From Gammaproteobacteria bacterium (GTDB lineage: Bacteria > Pseudomonadota > Gammaproteobacteria > Ga0077536), in assembly GCA_016191285.1 (NCBI GenBank), contig JACPPA010000016.1, positions 277,791-341,790 of the forward strand: a stretch of 64,000 nt of DNA, read 5' to 3'. The first letter of the stretch is position 1, and each line of letters begins with the position of its first letter. The notes under the pieces were generated by a model. It was not told the origin of the DNA, ran no database searches, and saw only the letters and a list, made by a program, of their open reading frames with translations. The translations under genes were made by a program, and so were the position numbers. Positions 54,181 through 62,219 of this stretch are shown here, one piece after another.

Positions 54181-54579
54181 ATGATGGCGACCACCAAACT
54201 AATTGAATACGCCGACGCCGCTGCCGACGTGCGCGCGGTGTACGACGATATTCGCGCCACGCGCAAGACCGAGTTCATCAATAATTTCTGGAAGGCCTTG
54301 GCGGTTAATCCGCAACAATTGCGTCGCACCTGGGACGCAGCGAAGGTGGTGATGGCGGCGGGCGCCCTCGACGTGCTGACCAAGGAATTCGTTTATATCG
54401 CAGTGTCGGTCGCGAACAAATGCGAGTACTGCATCCATTCGCACACCGCGGCGGCGCGCGCGAAAGGGATGACGGAGGCGCAGTATGCCGAGCTCATCGC
54501 GGTCATCGGCATGGCGCATTCGACGAATGGCCTGGTCACCGCGCTGCAAGTTCCCGTCGACGAGGCATTCAAAGTGTAG
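54181..54579 (+). CDS. Carboxymuconolactone decarboxylase / AhpD-like protein
   Basis: A 132-residue CMD-family protein. The redox motif CEYCIHSHTAAARAKG places C81 and C84 with the following histidines as in AhpD. It begins ATGATG at 54181. Upstream GGAGGACAG is a good ribosome site. It precedes a PNPOx-like gene by 85 bp on the same strand, possibly an operon. The CMD-type redox activity is inferred from the motif. Confidence 0.85.
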   Translation: MMATTKLIEYADAAADVRAVYDDIRATRKTEFINNFWKALAVNPQQLRRTWDAAKVVMAAGALDVLTKEFVYIAVSVANKCEYCIHSHTAAARAKGMTEAQYAELIAVIGMAHSTNGLVTALQVPVDEAFKV

Positions 54580-54664
54580 ATAGCCGCGGCCGCCAACATG
54601 GTCGGTGGCGGCCAAGCTTTGCTATAGTCCAGGCGTGTTAGCCGCGCTTTGAGGGAGACGTGAT

Positions 54665-55315
54665 ATGAGCCACGCAACAAATGAGTTCCGTTACACCAAT
54701 GCCGAGGAATTGCGTGCGGCATTGGGTCATCCGTCGGATCTTGCAGCCCGCAAGACGCTCCTCGAACTTGATAAGTACTGCCGGGCATTTATCGCGCGCG
54801 CCCCATTCCTAACGCTGAGCACCGCGAGCGCCAGCGGCAAAGCCGACGTCACGCCGCGCGGCGACTACCCCGGTTTTGTGTTGGTGTTGGATGAGCGCAC
54901 GCTGTTCTTGCCGGAGCGACCCGGCAACGCCCGCTACGATTCACTGACGAACATTCTCGAAAATCCCCACGTGGGAATGCTATTTTTCGTGCCAGGATTC
55001 GAAGACATGTTGCGAGTGAATGGCCGCGCGAGGATCGTGTACGACGCGCCCTTGCTCACGCGCTGTGCGCTCGACGGTAAGGTCCCGAAGGTCGGGATAA
55101 AAGTCCATGTGGAGGAAGCATTTTTGCACTGTGCTAAAGCCGTTCGTCGCGCCAAGCTATGGGACCCTTCAACGCTACGTGATCGGACTGAACTACCCTC
55201 GCTCGGCAAAATGATCCTGGAACAAACCGCGGCAGACCGGATGCCACCGAGTGCCGAAATGGTGAAAAGTGTCGATGCCTATGTGGAAGAAAATTACCGC
55301 TCGGCATTGTACTGA
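54665..55315 (+). CDS. Pyridoxamine 5'-phosphate oxidase-related FMN-binding protein
   Basis: A 216-residue split-barrel flavin-binding protein of the MSMEG_1061-type family. ARAPFLTLSTASASGKADVTPRGDYPGFVLVLDERTLFLPERPGNARYDSLTNILENPHVGMLFFVPG matches closely. The C-terminus contains HVEEAFLHCAKAVRRAKLW. It is related to pyridoxamine oxidases but most members use other substrates; none is known here. AGGGAGACGTG precedes the ATG. Confidence 0.88.
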   Translation: MSHATNEFRYTNAEELRAALGHPSDLAARKTLLELDKYCRAFIARAPFLTLSTASASGKADVTPRGDYPGFVLVLDERTLFLPERPGNARYDSLTNILENPHVGMLFFVPGFEDMLRVNGRARIVYDAPLLTRCALDGKVPKVGIKVHVEEAFLHCAKAVRRAKLWDPSTLRDRTELPSLGKMILEQTAADRMPPSAEMVKSVDAYVEENYRSALY

Positions 55316-55338
55316 GTGAGGGCTTGGTTCGCGCTCCA

Positions 55339-55469
55339 CCCCCTCACCCCAGCCCTCTCCCGCGAGGGCAGAGGGAGTAACGCGATTCCTGCTCCAACGA
55401 GGGGGCGGGAGTAATCCGACAGTGCGATCTTTCCCCTCTCCCCTTGTGGGAGAGGGCTAGGGTGAGGGG
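55339..55469. repeat. Pair of CCCCTCACC/GGTGAGGGG repeats
   Basis: CCCCTCACCCCAGCCCTCTCCCGCGAGGG at 55341-55369 and an inverted unit CCCCTCTCCCCTTGTGGGAGAGGGCTAGGGTGAGGGG at 55433-55469. Same family as 51985-52132. They fill the gap between the PNPOx-like gene and the convergent hydrolase. Confidence 0.7.
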
Positions 55470-55511
55470 TTGGATTTCGAGACTGCGAAGCGTTTATTTA
55501 GCCACGTTCAC

Positions 55512-56462
55512 TCACGGCACGTCGTTAACGTCGCCTGGCAGACCGGCGTGGTGCGGATGGGTTTCATGTGCGGCTTTCACCGGTGCGCCGTGCACGGGCA
55601 CCGTGCGTGCCAGAAAATCGATGACGGCGTTACCGAAGATGTCATTGCGATCGCCGGCGACCATGTGGCCGGCGTCGGTGATATTGACGTATTCACTTTG
55701 CGGGCAGGATTTTAAGAAAGCTTGCGCGCCTTCTTCACTCAACACATCGGACAGTCCCCCGCGCACCAACAATGTCGGCAGGTTGAGCGCGCGCGCGCAG
55801 GCCTCCAATCGAATCGTGCGCTTGTCCATCTCGCGCCGTAGGCCGGTGAAGCGCGGATCCCAATGCCAGCGGTACTTCCCATTCGGCGCGCGACGTAGAT
55901 TCTTCGCCAGCCCAGCTAGATCCTTAGGCGGCTTGCGGTGTGGTTGGTACGCGCCGATCGCGGCGGCGACTTCCTCGAGCGAATCGAAGCCCTCGGGTCG
56001 CTGACTCATGAACGCTTGAATTTTCTGCACGCCTTCGGGTTCGATCCGCGGCGCGATGTCGACTAGCACCAACGCGGTGGCATCGACACGATCTTCGCCG
56101 ACCGCGACGAGACTTGTACCGCCGCCCATCGAAGCGCCGACGAGGACCGGCCGCCGTCTACCAAGCGCGCTCAGCAAGCACACCAGGTCCTGGACCATCA
56201 AATCCTGGCTGTACTCGCCGTCCGGCGCCCAGTCCGAATCGCCGTGGCCCCGGGCATCGAACGCCAGCGCGAAATACCCGGCTCCGCCAAGCGCTTCGCC
56301 AGCGCTTTTCCACGCATGCCGGGTTTGCCCTCCGCCGTGTTGCAAAAGCACAAGCGGCCCCGCGGGGTCGCCCCAGTAATCGCCCGCCAGCGTCACACCT
56401 TGCGCGCCAGCCCAGCGCATCATAGGGTCCGGAGTTCCGGGAAGTCGTTCGCCTGCGCTCAT
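55512..56462 (-). CDS. Alpha/beta hydrolase
   Basis: A 316-residue alpha/beta-fold hydrolase. The nucleophile elbow is GASMGGG (serine near residue 115), the oxyanion region LLQHGGGQTRHAW, and the acid/base pair would include the histidine of TDAGHMVAGD. FDARGHGDSDW and MRWAGAQGVTLAGDYWGDP are typical of small esterase or epoxide/lactone hydrolases. The ATG at 56462 replaces an upstream ATG that would add 55 low-complexity residues. Substrate unknown. Confidence 0.85.
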   Translation of the reverse strand: MSAGERLPGTPDPMMRWAGAQGVTLAGDYWGDPAGPLVLLQHGGGQTRHAWKSAGEALGGAGYFALAFDARGHGDSDWAPDGEYSQDLMVQDLVCLLSALGRRRPVLVGASMGGGTSLVAVGEDRVDATALVLVDIAPRIEPEGVQKIQAFMSQRPEGFDSLEEVAAAIGAYQPHRKPPKDLAGLAKNLRRAPNGKYRWHWDPRFTGLRREMDKRTIRLEACARALNLPTLLVRGGLSDVLSEEGAQAFLKSCPQSEYVNITDAGHMVAGDRNDIFGNAVIDFLARTVPVHGAPVKAAHETHPHHAGLPGDVNDVP

Positions 56463-56653
56463 GGTTGAATTCCCAACTGATTTGGAGTCACGTTCATTCG
56501 ATAGTGCATCGCGGTAGTGTAACGACAATCCGCGGCGGAGAGCAGCTGACGTGGGTTGAAGCTCCTGCGGTGCACGTCGCCGATTCCTACGCACGTTTGC
56601 CTGTTGCGAAAATCTCGTTATCCTCACGTTAGCCGGATTGAGGGGAGGACTTT

Positions 56654-56854
56654 ATGTTGCAACCTAGTATTCTTCACGCGTCGCCAGATCGCGCGCCACC
56701 TGCTGTAGCTACCGAGCGCGCGACGCTTTATGCGGCGCTGGCCGCCGGTCTTGGCGGTCTCGCACTGCTCTGGGCTGTGGGCTTTTCTGATATCGAAATT
56801 CTGCATAACGTGGCCCACGATACGCGACATTCAAACGTCTTTCCTTGCCATTAG
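56654..56854 (+). CDS. cbtB: Cobalt transporter subunit CbtB
   Basis: A 66-residue single-span protein of the CbtB family. The hydrophobic helix (ALAAGLGGLALLWAVGF) is followed by the conserved HNVAHDTRHSNVFPCH end, which supplies histidine and cysteine metal ligands. It is followed after 11 bp by cbtA, its partner in cobalt uptake for cobalamin. GGGGAGG precedes the ATG. No cobalamin riboswitch was seen upstream. Confidence 0.88.
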   Translation: MLQPSILHASPDRAPPAVATERATLYAALAAGLGGLALLWAVGFSDIEILHNVAHDTRHSNVFPCH

Positions 56855-56865
56855 ATATCTCGGCG

Positions 56866-57549
56866 ATGGAGATTTTCCGTCGCCTCGTGTTCTGCGCGGT
56901 GATTGCCGGCTGCGGTGCCGGCGTAGCGGTGACCGTGCTCCATCAATGGCTAACCGTGCCGTTGATTCTGCGCGCGGAAACTTATGAAAGCGCGGCGTCA
57001 AAGGTTGTACCGGCGGATCACGCGGCAACGGCCCACGAGCACGTCTGGCGACCCGCCGAGGGTCTTGAACGGGTGTCGGCAACCGCCATCGCGGACGTTC
57101 TGACCGGAATCGGATTTGCGTTGCTGCTCTGTGCCATCTGGACGGTGCGCCGACTGTCGATGAACTGGCGGCGTGGTGCGCTATGGGGAGTCGGTGGCTT
57201 TGTGACTATCACGCTCGCGCCGAGTCTTGGGTTGCCACCGGAACTTCCGGGCGCCGCGGCGGCCGATTTAACCGCGCGTCAACTCTGGTGGCTCGCCACC
57301 GTCAGCATCACGGCTACCGCGCTTGGCGTGTTCGCGGTGGCCAAGAATTGGCAAATTAAAATCGCCGCACTACTGTTTGTGCTGCTCCCGCAGCTTGCCG
57401 GTGCACCCCTGCCGCTCGATGCAGCCAGCCGCGTGCCGGCAGCATTATCCATCCAGTTTACACGCGCCGTTCTCGTGTCTAGCTTTTGCTTTTGGGTGAT
57501 GTTGGGCGCTCTTACCGGTTTCGTTTATAAGGGTATCGATGATGAGTGA
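56866..57549 (+). CDS. cbtA: Cobalt transporter subunit CbtA
   Basis: A 227-residue inner-membrane protein with about five to six spans, the CbtA partner of CbtB. The ATG at 56866 starts MEIFRRLVFCAVIAGCGAGVAVTVLHQWLTVPLI, the family N-terminus. EHVWRPAEGLERVSATAIADVLTGIGFALLL and the PAALSIQFTRAVLVSSFCFWVMLGALTGF end match. It would form the channel of a cobalt importer. Confidence 0.87.
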   Translation: MEIFRRLVFCAVIAGCGAGVAVTVLHQWLTVPLILRAETYESAASKVVPADHAATAHEHVWRPAEGLERVSATAIADVLTGIGFALLLCAIWTVRRLSMNWRRGALWGVGGFVTITLAPSLGLPPELPGAAAADLTARQLWWLATVSITATALGVFAVAKNWQIKIAALLFVLLPQLAGAPLPLDAASRVPAALSIQFTRAVLVSSFCFWVMLGALTGFVYKGIDDE

Positions 57550-57611
57550 GCGGGTGTCCCTGAACAAGGCGGTAGAATTCGCGTGCCGCTCGCCGCGGAA
57601 GAACCCGCTCT

Positions 57612-57682
57612 TTGTGGGAGCCGCTTTAGCGGCGAATTTCACGCTTGCAATGTTTTCCTCGCGACCAAAGCCGCTCCCGCGA
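57612..57682. repeat. REP doublet
   Basis: GTGGGAGCCGCTTTAGCGGCGAAT at 57614-57637 faces CGCGACCAAAGCCGCTCCCGC (57660-57680). It lies between cbtA and a convergent gene. Confidence 0.75.
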
Positions 57683-57706
57683 AAACGCTAGGTTGTCATT
57701 AGTCGA

Positions 57707-58219
57707 CTACGGGTCAACAACGATTCGCCACGCGGCAAGCTTATCCTCGAAGCGTAGCGTCGCATGTGCCGGACTAGTCGACGGTAATAGACGGTAGTCG
57801 AAGTGTAAAGCGTTAAGCCCCGACAGCACTTCGCGCCGGAAACACTGGGCCGCCGTCGCGCCATTGAAAAACACCCGCTCGATGCGTGGATGGCCGGTGA
57901 AAAAACTCACAAAGTCGTTCACGACGTGACTGCCCAGTTCGATGCTGCTATCCAAACTGCCTCGCCGCAGGCACGACGCGAACACATCCCACACGGCGAT
58001 CCGCGCTGCCTTCAAGGCGGTGACGCGCGCCGCATAGGAAGCGGTTTTATCGAGTTTAAGCAGTGTGGTCATAATCGGCCAAAATGCGTTGTGCGGATGT
58101 GCGTAGTACTGCTTGGCGGCCAGTGATGCGGCGCCAGGCATGCTGCCCAGAACGAGCGTGATGGCGCGCGGGTTGGCGATCGGCGGAAAGCTTTGCACCC
58201 GAACTCGAGTCATCGCCAA
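57707..58219 (-). CDS. DNA-deoxyinosine glycosylase (UDG superfamily)
   Basis: A 170-residue member of the uracil-DNA glycosylase superfamily, of the hypoxanthine-DNA glycosylase type. The active-site loop is LGSMPGAASL with the following YYAHPHNAFWPIM, and FFNGATAAQCF plus LLPSTSPAHATLRFEDKLAAWR (the DNA-intercalating loop) are conserved. It would remove deaminated adenine and possibly uracil. It is likely transcribed alone. Confidence 0.88.
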   Translation of the reverse strand: MAMTRVRVQSFPPIANPRAITLVLGSMPGAASLAAKQYYAHPHNAFWPIMTTLLKLDKTASYAARVTALKAARIAVWDVFASCLRRGSLDSSIELGSHVVNDFVSFFTGHPRIERVFFNGATAAQCFRREVLSGLNALHFDYRLLPSTSPAHATLRFEDKLAAWRIVVDP

Positions 58220-58237
58220 ATCGCTTGTAGGCCGGTT

Positions 58238-58550
58238 GCCGTTCCGCGATGAACTTGCATAAATCGCCGGCTGCTGGCGGCGCTTTGCGGGAGCCGCTTT
58301 AGCGGCGAATCTTTAATTGAAGCAGACCTCTTCGCGGCTAAAGCCGCTCCCACAATAACAACGCTTCGATTGCCAGAATTTCCCTTCTGGCCCGGACACA
58401 AGTCGATTCCGCGAACGAGATATGGCGTGTGGGCTGTGTGCGGGAGCCGCTTCAGCGGCGAGTACAGCCTCATATCCCTTTCGCGGCTAAAGCCGCTCCC
58501 ATACAAAAAGCCTGTGTCGACTTAGCGAAGTTCATGGCAGGACAGGTCCC
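58238..58550. repeat. REP element with two doublets and outer inverted repeats
   Basis: Doublets at 58285-58353 (GCGGGAGCCGCTTTAGCGGCGAAT ... GCGGCTAAAGCCGCTCCCAC) and 58438-58502 lie between TCCGCGATGAACTTGCATAAATCG (58243-58266) and its inverted partner CGACTTAGCGAAGTTCATGGCAGGACAGG (58518-58546). This is the largest of the family in the window and fills the gap before greB. Confidence 0.78.
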
Positions 58551-58585
58551 TAGTATCATCAGATCCTTTAATTCAAGCCAGAACC

Positions 58586-59095
58586 ATGAGTCGTTGGCGT
58601 CCACCCGCAGCGCAATCTTCGCCTTATATCACGGTGGATGGCTATCATCGGCTCGAGGCTGAATTAAAGGGACTCTGGGTGCGTCGGGCCGACACGGTGA
58701 AACATTTGGCCGCCGCGGCCGCCGAGGGGGATCGTTCGGAAAATGCCGAATATATTTACCGTAAAAAAGAATTGCGCGAGATCGATCGCCGCTTGGGCTA
58801 TTTGCAGCGGCGCATGCCCAAGCTCACGGTAGTGGCGGAAACGCCGGCCGCGGCTGATCGAATTTATTTTGGCGCGTGGGTGGAATTAGCGGACGCGGCC
58901 GGCCAATCGATCACCCATCGCATCGTCGGTGGTGACGAATTGGACGGCGGTGACGGCTATGTCAGCGTCGATGCGCCATTGGCGCGCGCGTTATTGAAGC
59001 GTACCTTTGATGACACCGTCACCGTCCGTACGACGCGTGGCGAAACTCACTATACGATTATCGACATTCGCTACGCCGATCAAACAAAGATATGA
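58586..59095 (+). CDS. greB: Transcription elongation factor GreB
   Basis: A 169-residue transcript-cleavage factor that rescues backtracked RNA polymerase. The N-terminal coiled coil carries ENAEYIYRKKELREIDRRLGYL, the GreB signature around the acidic tip, and the C-terminal FKBP-like domain has RIVGGDELDGGDGYVSVDAPLARALL. The longer basic N-terminus (SRWRPPAAQSSPYIT) favours GreB over GreA. Its stop overlaps the next ATG. Confidence 0.94.
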   Translation: MSRWRPPAAQSSPYITVDGYHRLEAELKGLWVRRADTVKHLAAAAAEGDRSENAEYIYRKKELREIDRRLGYLQRRMPKLTVVAETPAAADRIYFGAWVELADAAGQSITHRIVGGDELDGGDGYVSVDAPLARALLKRTFDDTVTVRTTRGETHYTIIDIRYADQTKI

Positions 59096-60351
59096 ACGCA
59101 TCGCCTGATATCGAATCGCCGTACGCTTGGATCCGGCTCGTCGCGTCGCTGAGTTTGATGACCATTGCTGGCGCCGGGATGTATACGGTGATGGTTGCGT
59201 TGCCAACCGTCCAAAATGAGTTTCATATCGATCGGGCCGGCGCATCGCTGCCGTTTACGATGATCATGCTGGGGTTTGGCTTTGGCGGCGTGTTGATGGG
59301 TCGTTTGATGGATCGTTACGGCATCATCGTCCCGGTGGTCATCGCCGCGTGCGCACTTGGCGCGGGATTCGCGCTGGCTTCCACCGCGCAAACGCTAGGG
59401 CAATTTGCGCTGATTCATGGCGTTTTGATCGGATTCTTTGGAATCTCGGCAACGTTTGCGCCGTTGCTCGCGGATATCTCACATTGGTTCGTGAAGCGGC
59501 GAGGCATCGCGGTCGCGATCTGCGCCAGCGGCAATTATTTAGCGGGCGCCATTTGGCCGCGCGTGGTTCAACACTTTCTCGTGACCGCGGGTTGGCGTAC
59601 GACTTATCTAGCGCTAGGCGTTTTTTGTTTCGTGACCATGCTACCCCTGTCGCTAGTCCTGCGGCGACGTTTCCAGGCCTCTCACGCGGCGAGCGCAGTG
59701 TCGCGCGTTAGGGTCGACTCGCGGCCGCTGGGACTGACGCCGAATGCGCTTACCGCGCTACTGTTTCTCGCTGGGATCGGTTGCTGTGTGGCGATGTCGA
59801 TGCCTCAGGTGCATCTAGTCGCGCTGTGCAGCGATCTCAAACTCGGCCCAGCGCGCGGAGCCGAGATGCTGTCGCTAATGCTTGGGTTAGGCATCATCAG
59901 CCGGCTTGCGTCAGGTTTGGTGGCTGATCGCATCGGCGGCTTGCGCACCCTTTTGATCGGCTCGACGATGCAGGGCCTGGCGTTGTTGTTATTCCTGCCG
60001 GCCAACGGCTTAGTTTCACTCTACCTGGTCTCCGGTTTATTTGGTCTGTTTCAAGGCGGCATCGTACCCACTTACGCGATCATCATTCGTGAATATTTCC
60101 CTGCTGCGGAAGCCGGAAGTCGCGTCGGTGTGGTGATGATGGCGACCTTGTTTGGGATGGCGTTCGGCGGCTGGGTCTCCGGCGCGATTTATGATTGGAC
60201 CGGGTCGTACAGGGCCGCGTTTATTAACGGCATCGGGTGGAACCTGCTGAACGTGTCGATCGTGTGTTTTCTATTGTGGCAACAGCAGCGCGATTTAAAG
60301 CCCGATGCGGACATGGGCGGTCGCGAGGAAGATCTCGCGCAGAAAGCTTAG
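59092..60351 (+). CDS. MFS transporter
   Basis: A 419-residue major facilitator superfamily permease with about twelve spans. The GFGFGGVLMGRLMDRYG loop and the second-half GLVADRIGG repeat are the MFS signature. The order resembles monocarboxylate/oxalate-formate antiporter-like members. The ATG at 59092 overlaps the greB stop (ATGA). The last 57 bases overlap the convergent DUF2721 gene. Confidence 0.88.
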   Translation: MNASPDIESPYAWIRLVASLSLMTIAGAGMYTVMVALPTVQNEFHIDRAGASLPFTMIMLGFGFGGVLMGRLMDRYGIIVPVVIAACALGAGFALASTAQTLGQFALIHGVLIGFFGISATFAPLLADISHWFVKRRGIAVAICASGNYLAGAIWPRVVQHFLVTAGWRTTYLALGVFCFVTMLPLSLVLRRRFQASHAASAVSRVRVDSRPLGLTPNALTALLFLAGIGCCVAMSMPQVHLVALCSDLKLGPARGAEMLSLMLGLGIISRLASGLVADRIGGLRTLLIGSTMQGLALLLFLPANGLVSLYLVSGLFGLFQGGIVPTYAIIIREYFPAAEAGSRVGVVMMATLFGMAFGGWVSGAIYDWTGSYRAAFINGIGWNLLNVSIVCFLLWQQQRDLKPDADMGGREEDLAQKA

Positions 60352-60732
60352 CAACGCGAGAAATAGCGCGCTCATGGCCGCGACGAATGTCCAGGCTATC
60401 GGGACGATTAAATTTACCGCGGTGAATTCGGTGAGGAAGAGCACCGCGACGACCACGCAAATCAACAGCGCGGACAGCGTCGAGAGACCGATCGCCCACT
60501 GAATATAACGACCGCGCTCGCCCAAGCTCTGGAGTTCCGCCCGCAACGGCGCGGCGCCTTCGCCGGCCAGCGTGTCCAGCCGCGCATGAAGCACACGCGC
60601 CCGATCGATAATCCGCCCCAGTCGATTGGTGAGTACCGCGAGGATCGCGCCCACCCCGGTCAGCAGGAACACCGGCGTCACCGCGAGTTGAATGGTGTGG
60701 GCGATCGAACCGACAGGGCTGAGATCGAGCAT
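60295..60732 (-). CDS. DUF2721 family membrane protein
   Basis: A 145-residue protein with three to four spans. IAHTIQLAVTPVFLLTGVGAILAVLTNRLGRIIDRARVLHARL is the DUF2721 N-terminal signature, and ELQSLGERGRYIQWAIGLSTLSALLICVVVAVLFLTEF continues it. Function unknown. It converges on and overlaps the MFS gene by 57 bp. Confidence 0.85.
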   Translation of the reverse strand: MLDLSPVGSIAHTIQLAVTPVFLLTGVGAILAVLTNRLGRIIDRARVLHARLDTLAGEGAAPLRAELQSLGERGRYIQWAIGLSTLSALLICVVVAVLFLTEFTAVNLIVPIAWTFVAAMSALFLALLSFLREIFLATAHVRIGL

Positions 60733-60774
60733 TATGTTAGCGCCCGGCCGATGTCGCTGCTCCGGAAATGATGC

Positions 60775-61221
60775 TCACGCTTTGAAAAACTCCATCAGTT
60801 CGAGCACGGCTCCATCGGGGTCATGGAAGCACACGAATTTTTGGCGACCACCGGCCAGGCCGGGCGTCATCGGTTCGGAGAGAAAATGCACACCACGACT
60901 TCGCAGGTTAGTGACCATCTCGTCGAGGCCTTTTACCCGCAAACACAGACGGGCGATCCCCGTATGACCCAGGTCGGCGTACGGTACGCCGTGCGGCGCC
61001 GGTATTTGCCATTCAATCAGATCGATAAGCGTGCCCCGTGGGTCGTCGCCTAGACGCAGCAGTTTGGCGCGACAGATCGCCGGACGGAGGCCCAGACCGG
61101 GGATATCGCCCGCAGGGATGTCGATGACGGCTTGAAAACCCAGCATTTCATAGAATGCCAGCGAGCGTTCCAGGTTCGTACAATTCACATTTACATGATA
61201 AATGCTCAATGCTTGCCACAT
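60775..61221 (-). CDS. VOC family (glyoxalase-like) protein
   Basis: A 148-residue vicinal-oxygen-chelate protein with two beta-alpha-beta-beta-beta modules. LSIYHVNVNCTNLERSLAFYEMLGFQAV starts the first; LGHTGIARLCLRVKGLDEMVTNLRSRGVHFLSEPMTPG and FVCFHDPDGAVLELMEFF form the second, with the likely metal ligands H9 and E143. Substrate unknown. It has a separate leader from the upstream gene. Confidence 0.87.
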   Translation of the reverse strand: MWQALSIYHVNVNCTNLERSLAFYEMLGFQAVIDIPAGDIPGLGLRPAICRAKLLRLGDDPRGTLIDLIEWQIPAPHGVPYADLGHTGIARLCLRVKGLDEMVTNLRSRGVHFLSEPMTPGLAGGRQKFVCFHDPDGAVLELMEFFKA

Positions 61222-61406
61222 CGCGCGCGCTCCTTAGGGCTGTGCCGGGCCGCTCTATTATCGTTCAATATCCGCGATATGTACCGGTCTTAAATGACGC
61301 CCACTAAGGCGTTCTAACATGTAAACAAAAGTGGGGAGTGCACCGGTTACCTTGTAGGAATTCTCGCCTGCTGCCTATAGTGCGTAAGTGACTATTAAGC
61401 ACGCGG

Positions 61407-62219
61407 ATGGCGATCTCCATGGCCGAACGTGACGACAATGCAGCCGCCTTCCGCGACGTGGTGCCGGTCAACCGGCTATCGCCCGAGGCGCAGCGCCGGT
61501 TATGGCAAGCGACCACGGTCCGCACCATTGGTGTAGGGCAGCCGATTTATTTGTTCGGCGCCAACGATGGGCTGCTGCATTACCTGCTAAAAGGTGACCT
61601 AGATTTCATCGAGCAGGGCCGGTTTGTCCAGCGTTTGCGTGGCGGTGCACGCATCGCGCGCCGGCCGCTCGATCACGCGTCGCCCAAGCGCTACACCGCG
61701 CGCGGCTATTCGGTCTGCACTATTGCGTCGGTGGCACACACCGAACTCGAACGTGAAGCGGAATCCACCCGCCTGCCGGGCGCTCCTGGCGAACTTACCG
61801 TGAGTGACCTGGCGCCGCACACCGAGCCCGTGGATTCGATGACGGACATCATGCGCTCGGCGCTGTTTCAAGTCCTGCCGGCCGACGCCATACAACGCCT
61901 ATTTGGGACGCTTGATCCGCTTGAGGTTCACGCGGAGGACACGATTCTTCAACAAGGCGAGCCTGGTGAGTATTTTTATATTCTGGCGCGCGGCCACGCC
62001 GAGGTCACGCGTCGACGTGGCCAAGGGCCGACCGATATCCATGTCAGCGATCTGCGTCCGGGCAATACCTTTGGCGAAGCGGCATTACTGTCTGGTTACC
62101 CGCGCGATGCGAGTGTCACGATGCTGACCGACGGTCGCGTGCTACGGCTCGCGAAGGCGCATTTTGACGAGTTGATCCGGGGCCGTTATTGTTTGGGATT
62201 GGGGCTGCGGAAGCGGTAA
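61407..62219 (+). pseudogene. Double cyclic-nucleotide-binding domain, N-terminal part of a frameshifted gene
   Basis: 270 residues with two cNMP-binding-like barrels. The first (about 15-110) is divergent and resembles the start of the 10223 protein. The second (about 145-260) is a good match: FQVLPADAIQRLFGTLDPLEVHAEDTILQQGEPGEYFYILARGHAEVTRR...GNTFGEAALLSGYPRDASVTMLTDGRVLRLAKAHFDELI. The frame ends in GLGLRKR after a shift at about 62181-62186, within GGCC; one added C would join it to the next reading frame as RGPLLFGIG. No typical ribosome site. Confidence 0.72.

Noticed and set aside
56463..56653. Cobalamin riboswitch upstream of cbtB
   Set aside because: The usual conserved box (AGCCAGGAGACC type) is not present in the 191-bp leader.
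12725..58502. REP units as a CRISPR array
   Set aside because: Units are palindromic, scattered singly or in pairs between genes, with no regular spacing and no cas genes.
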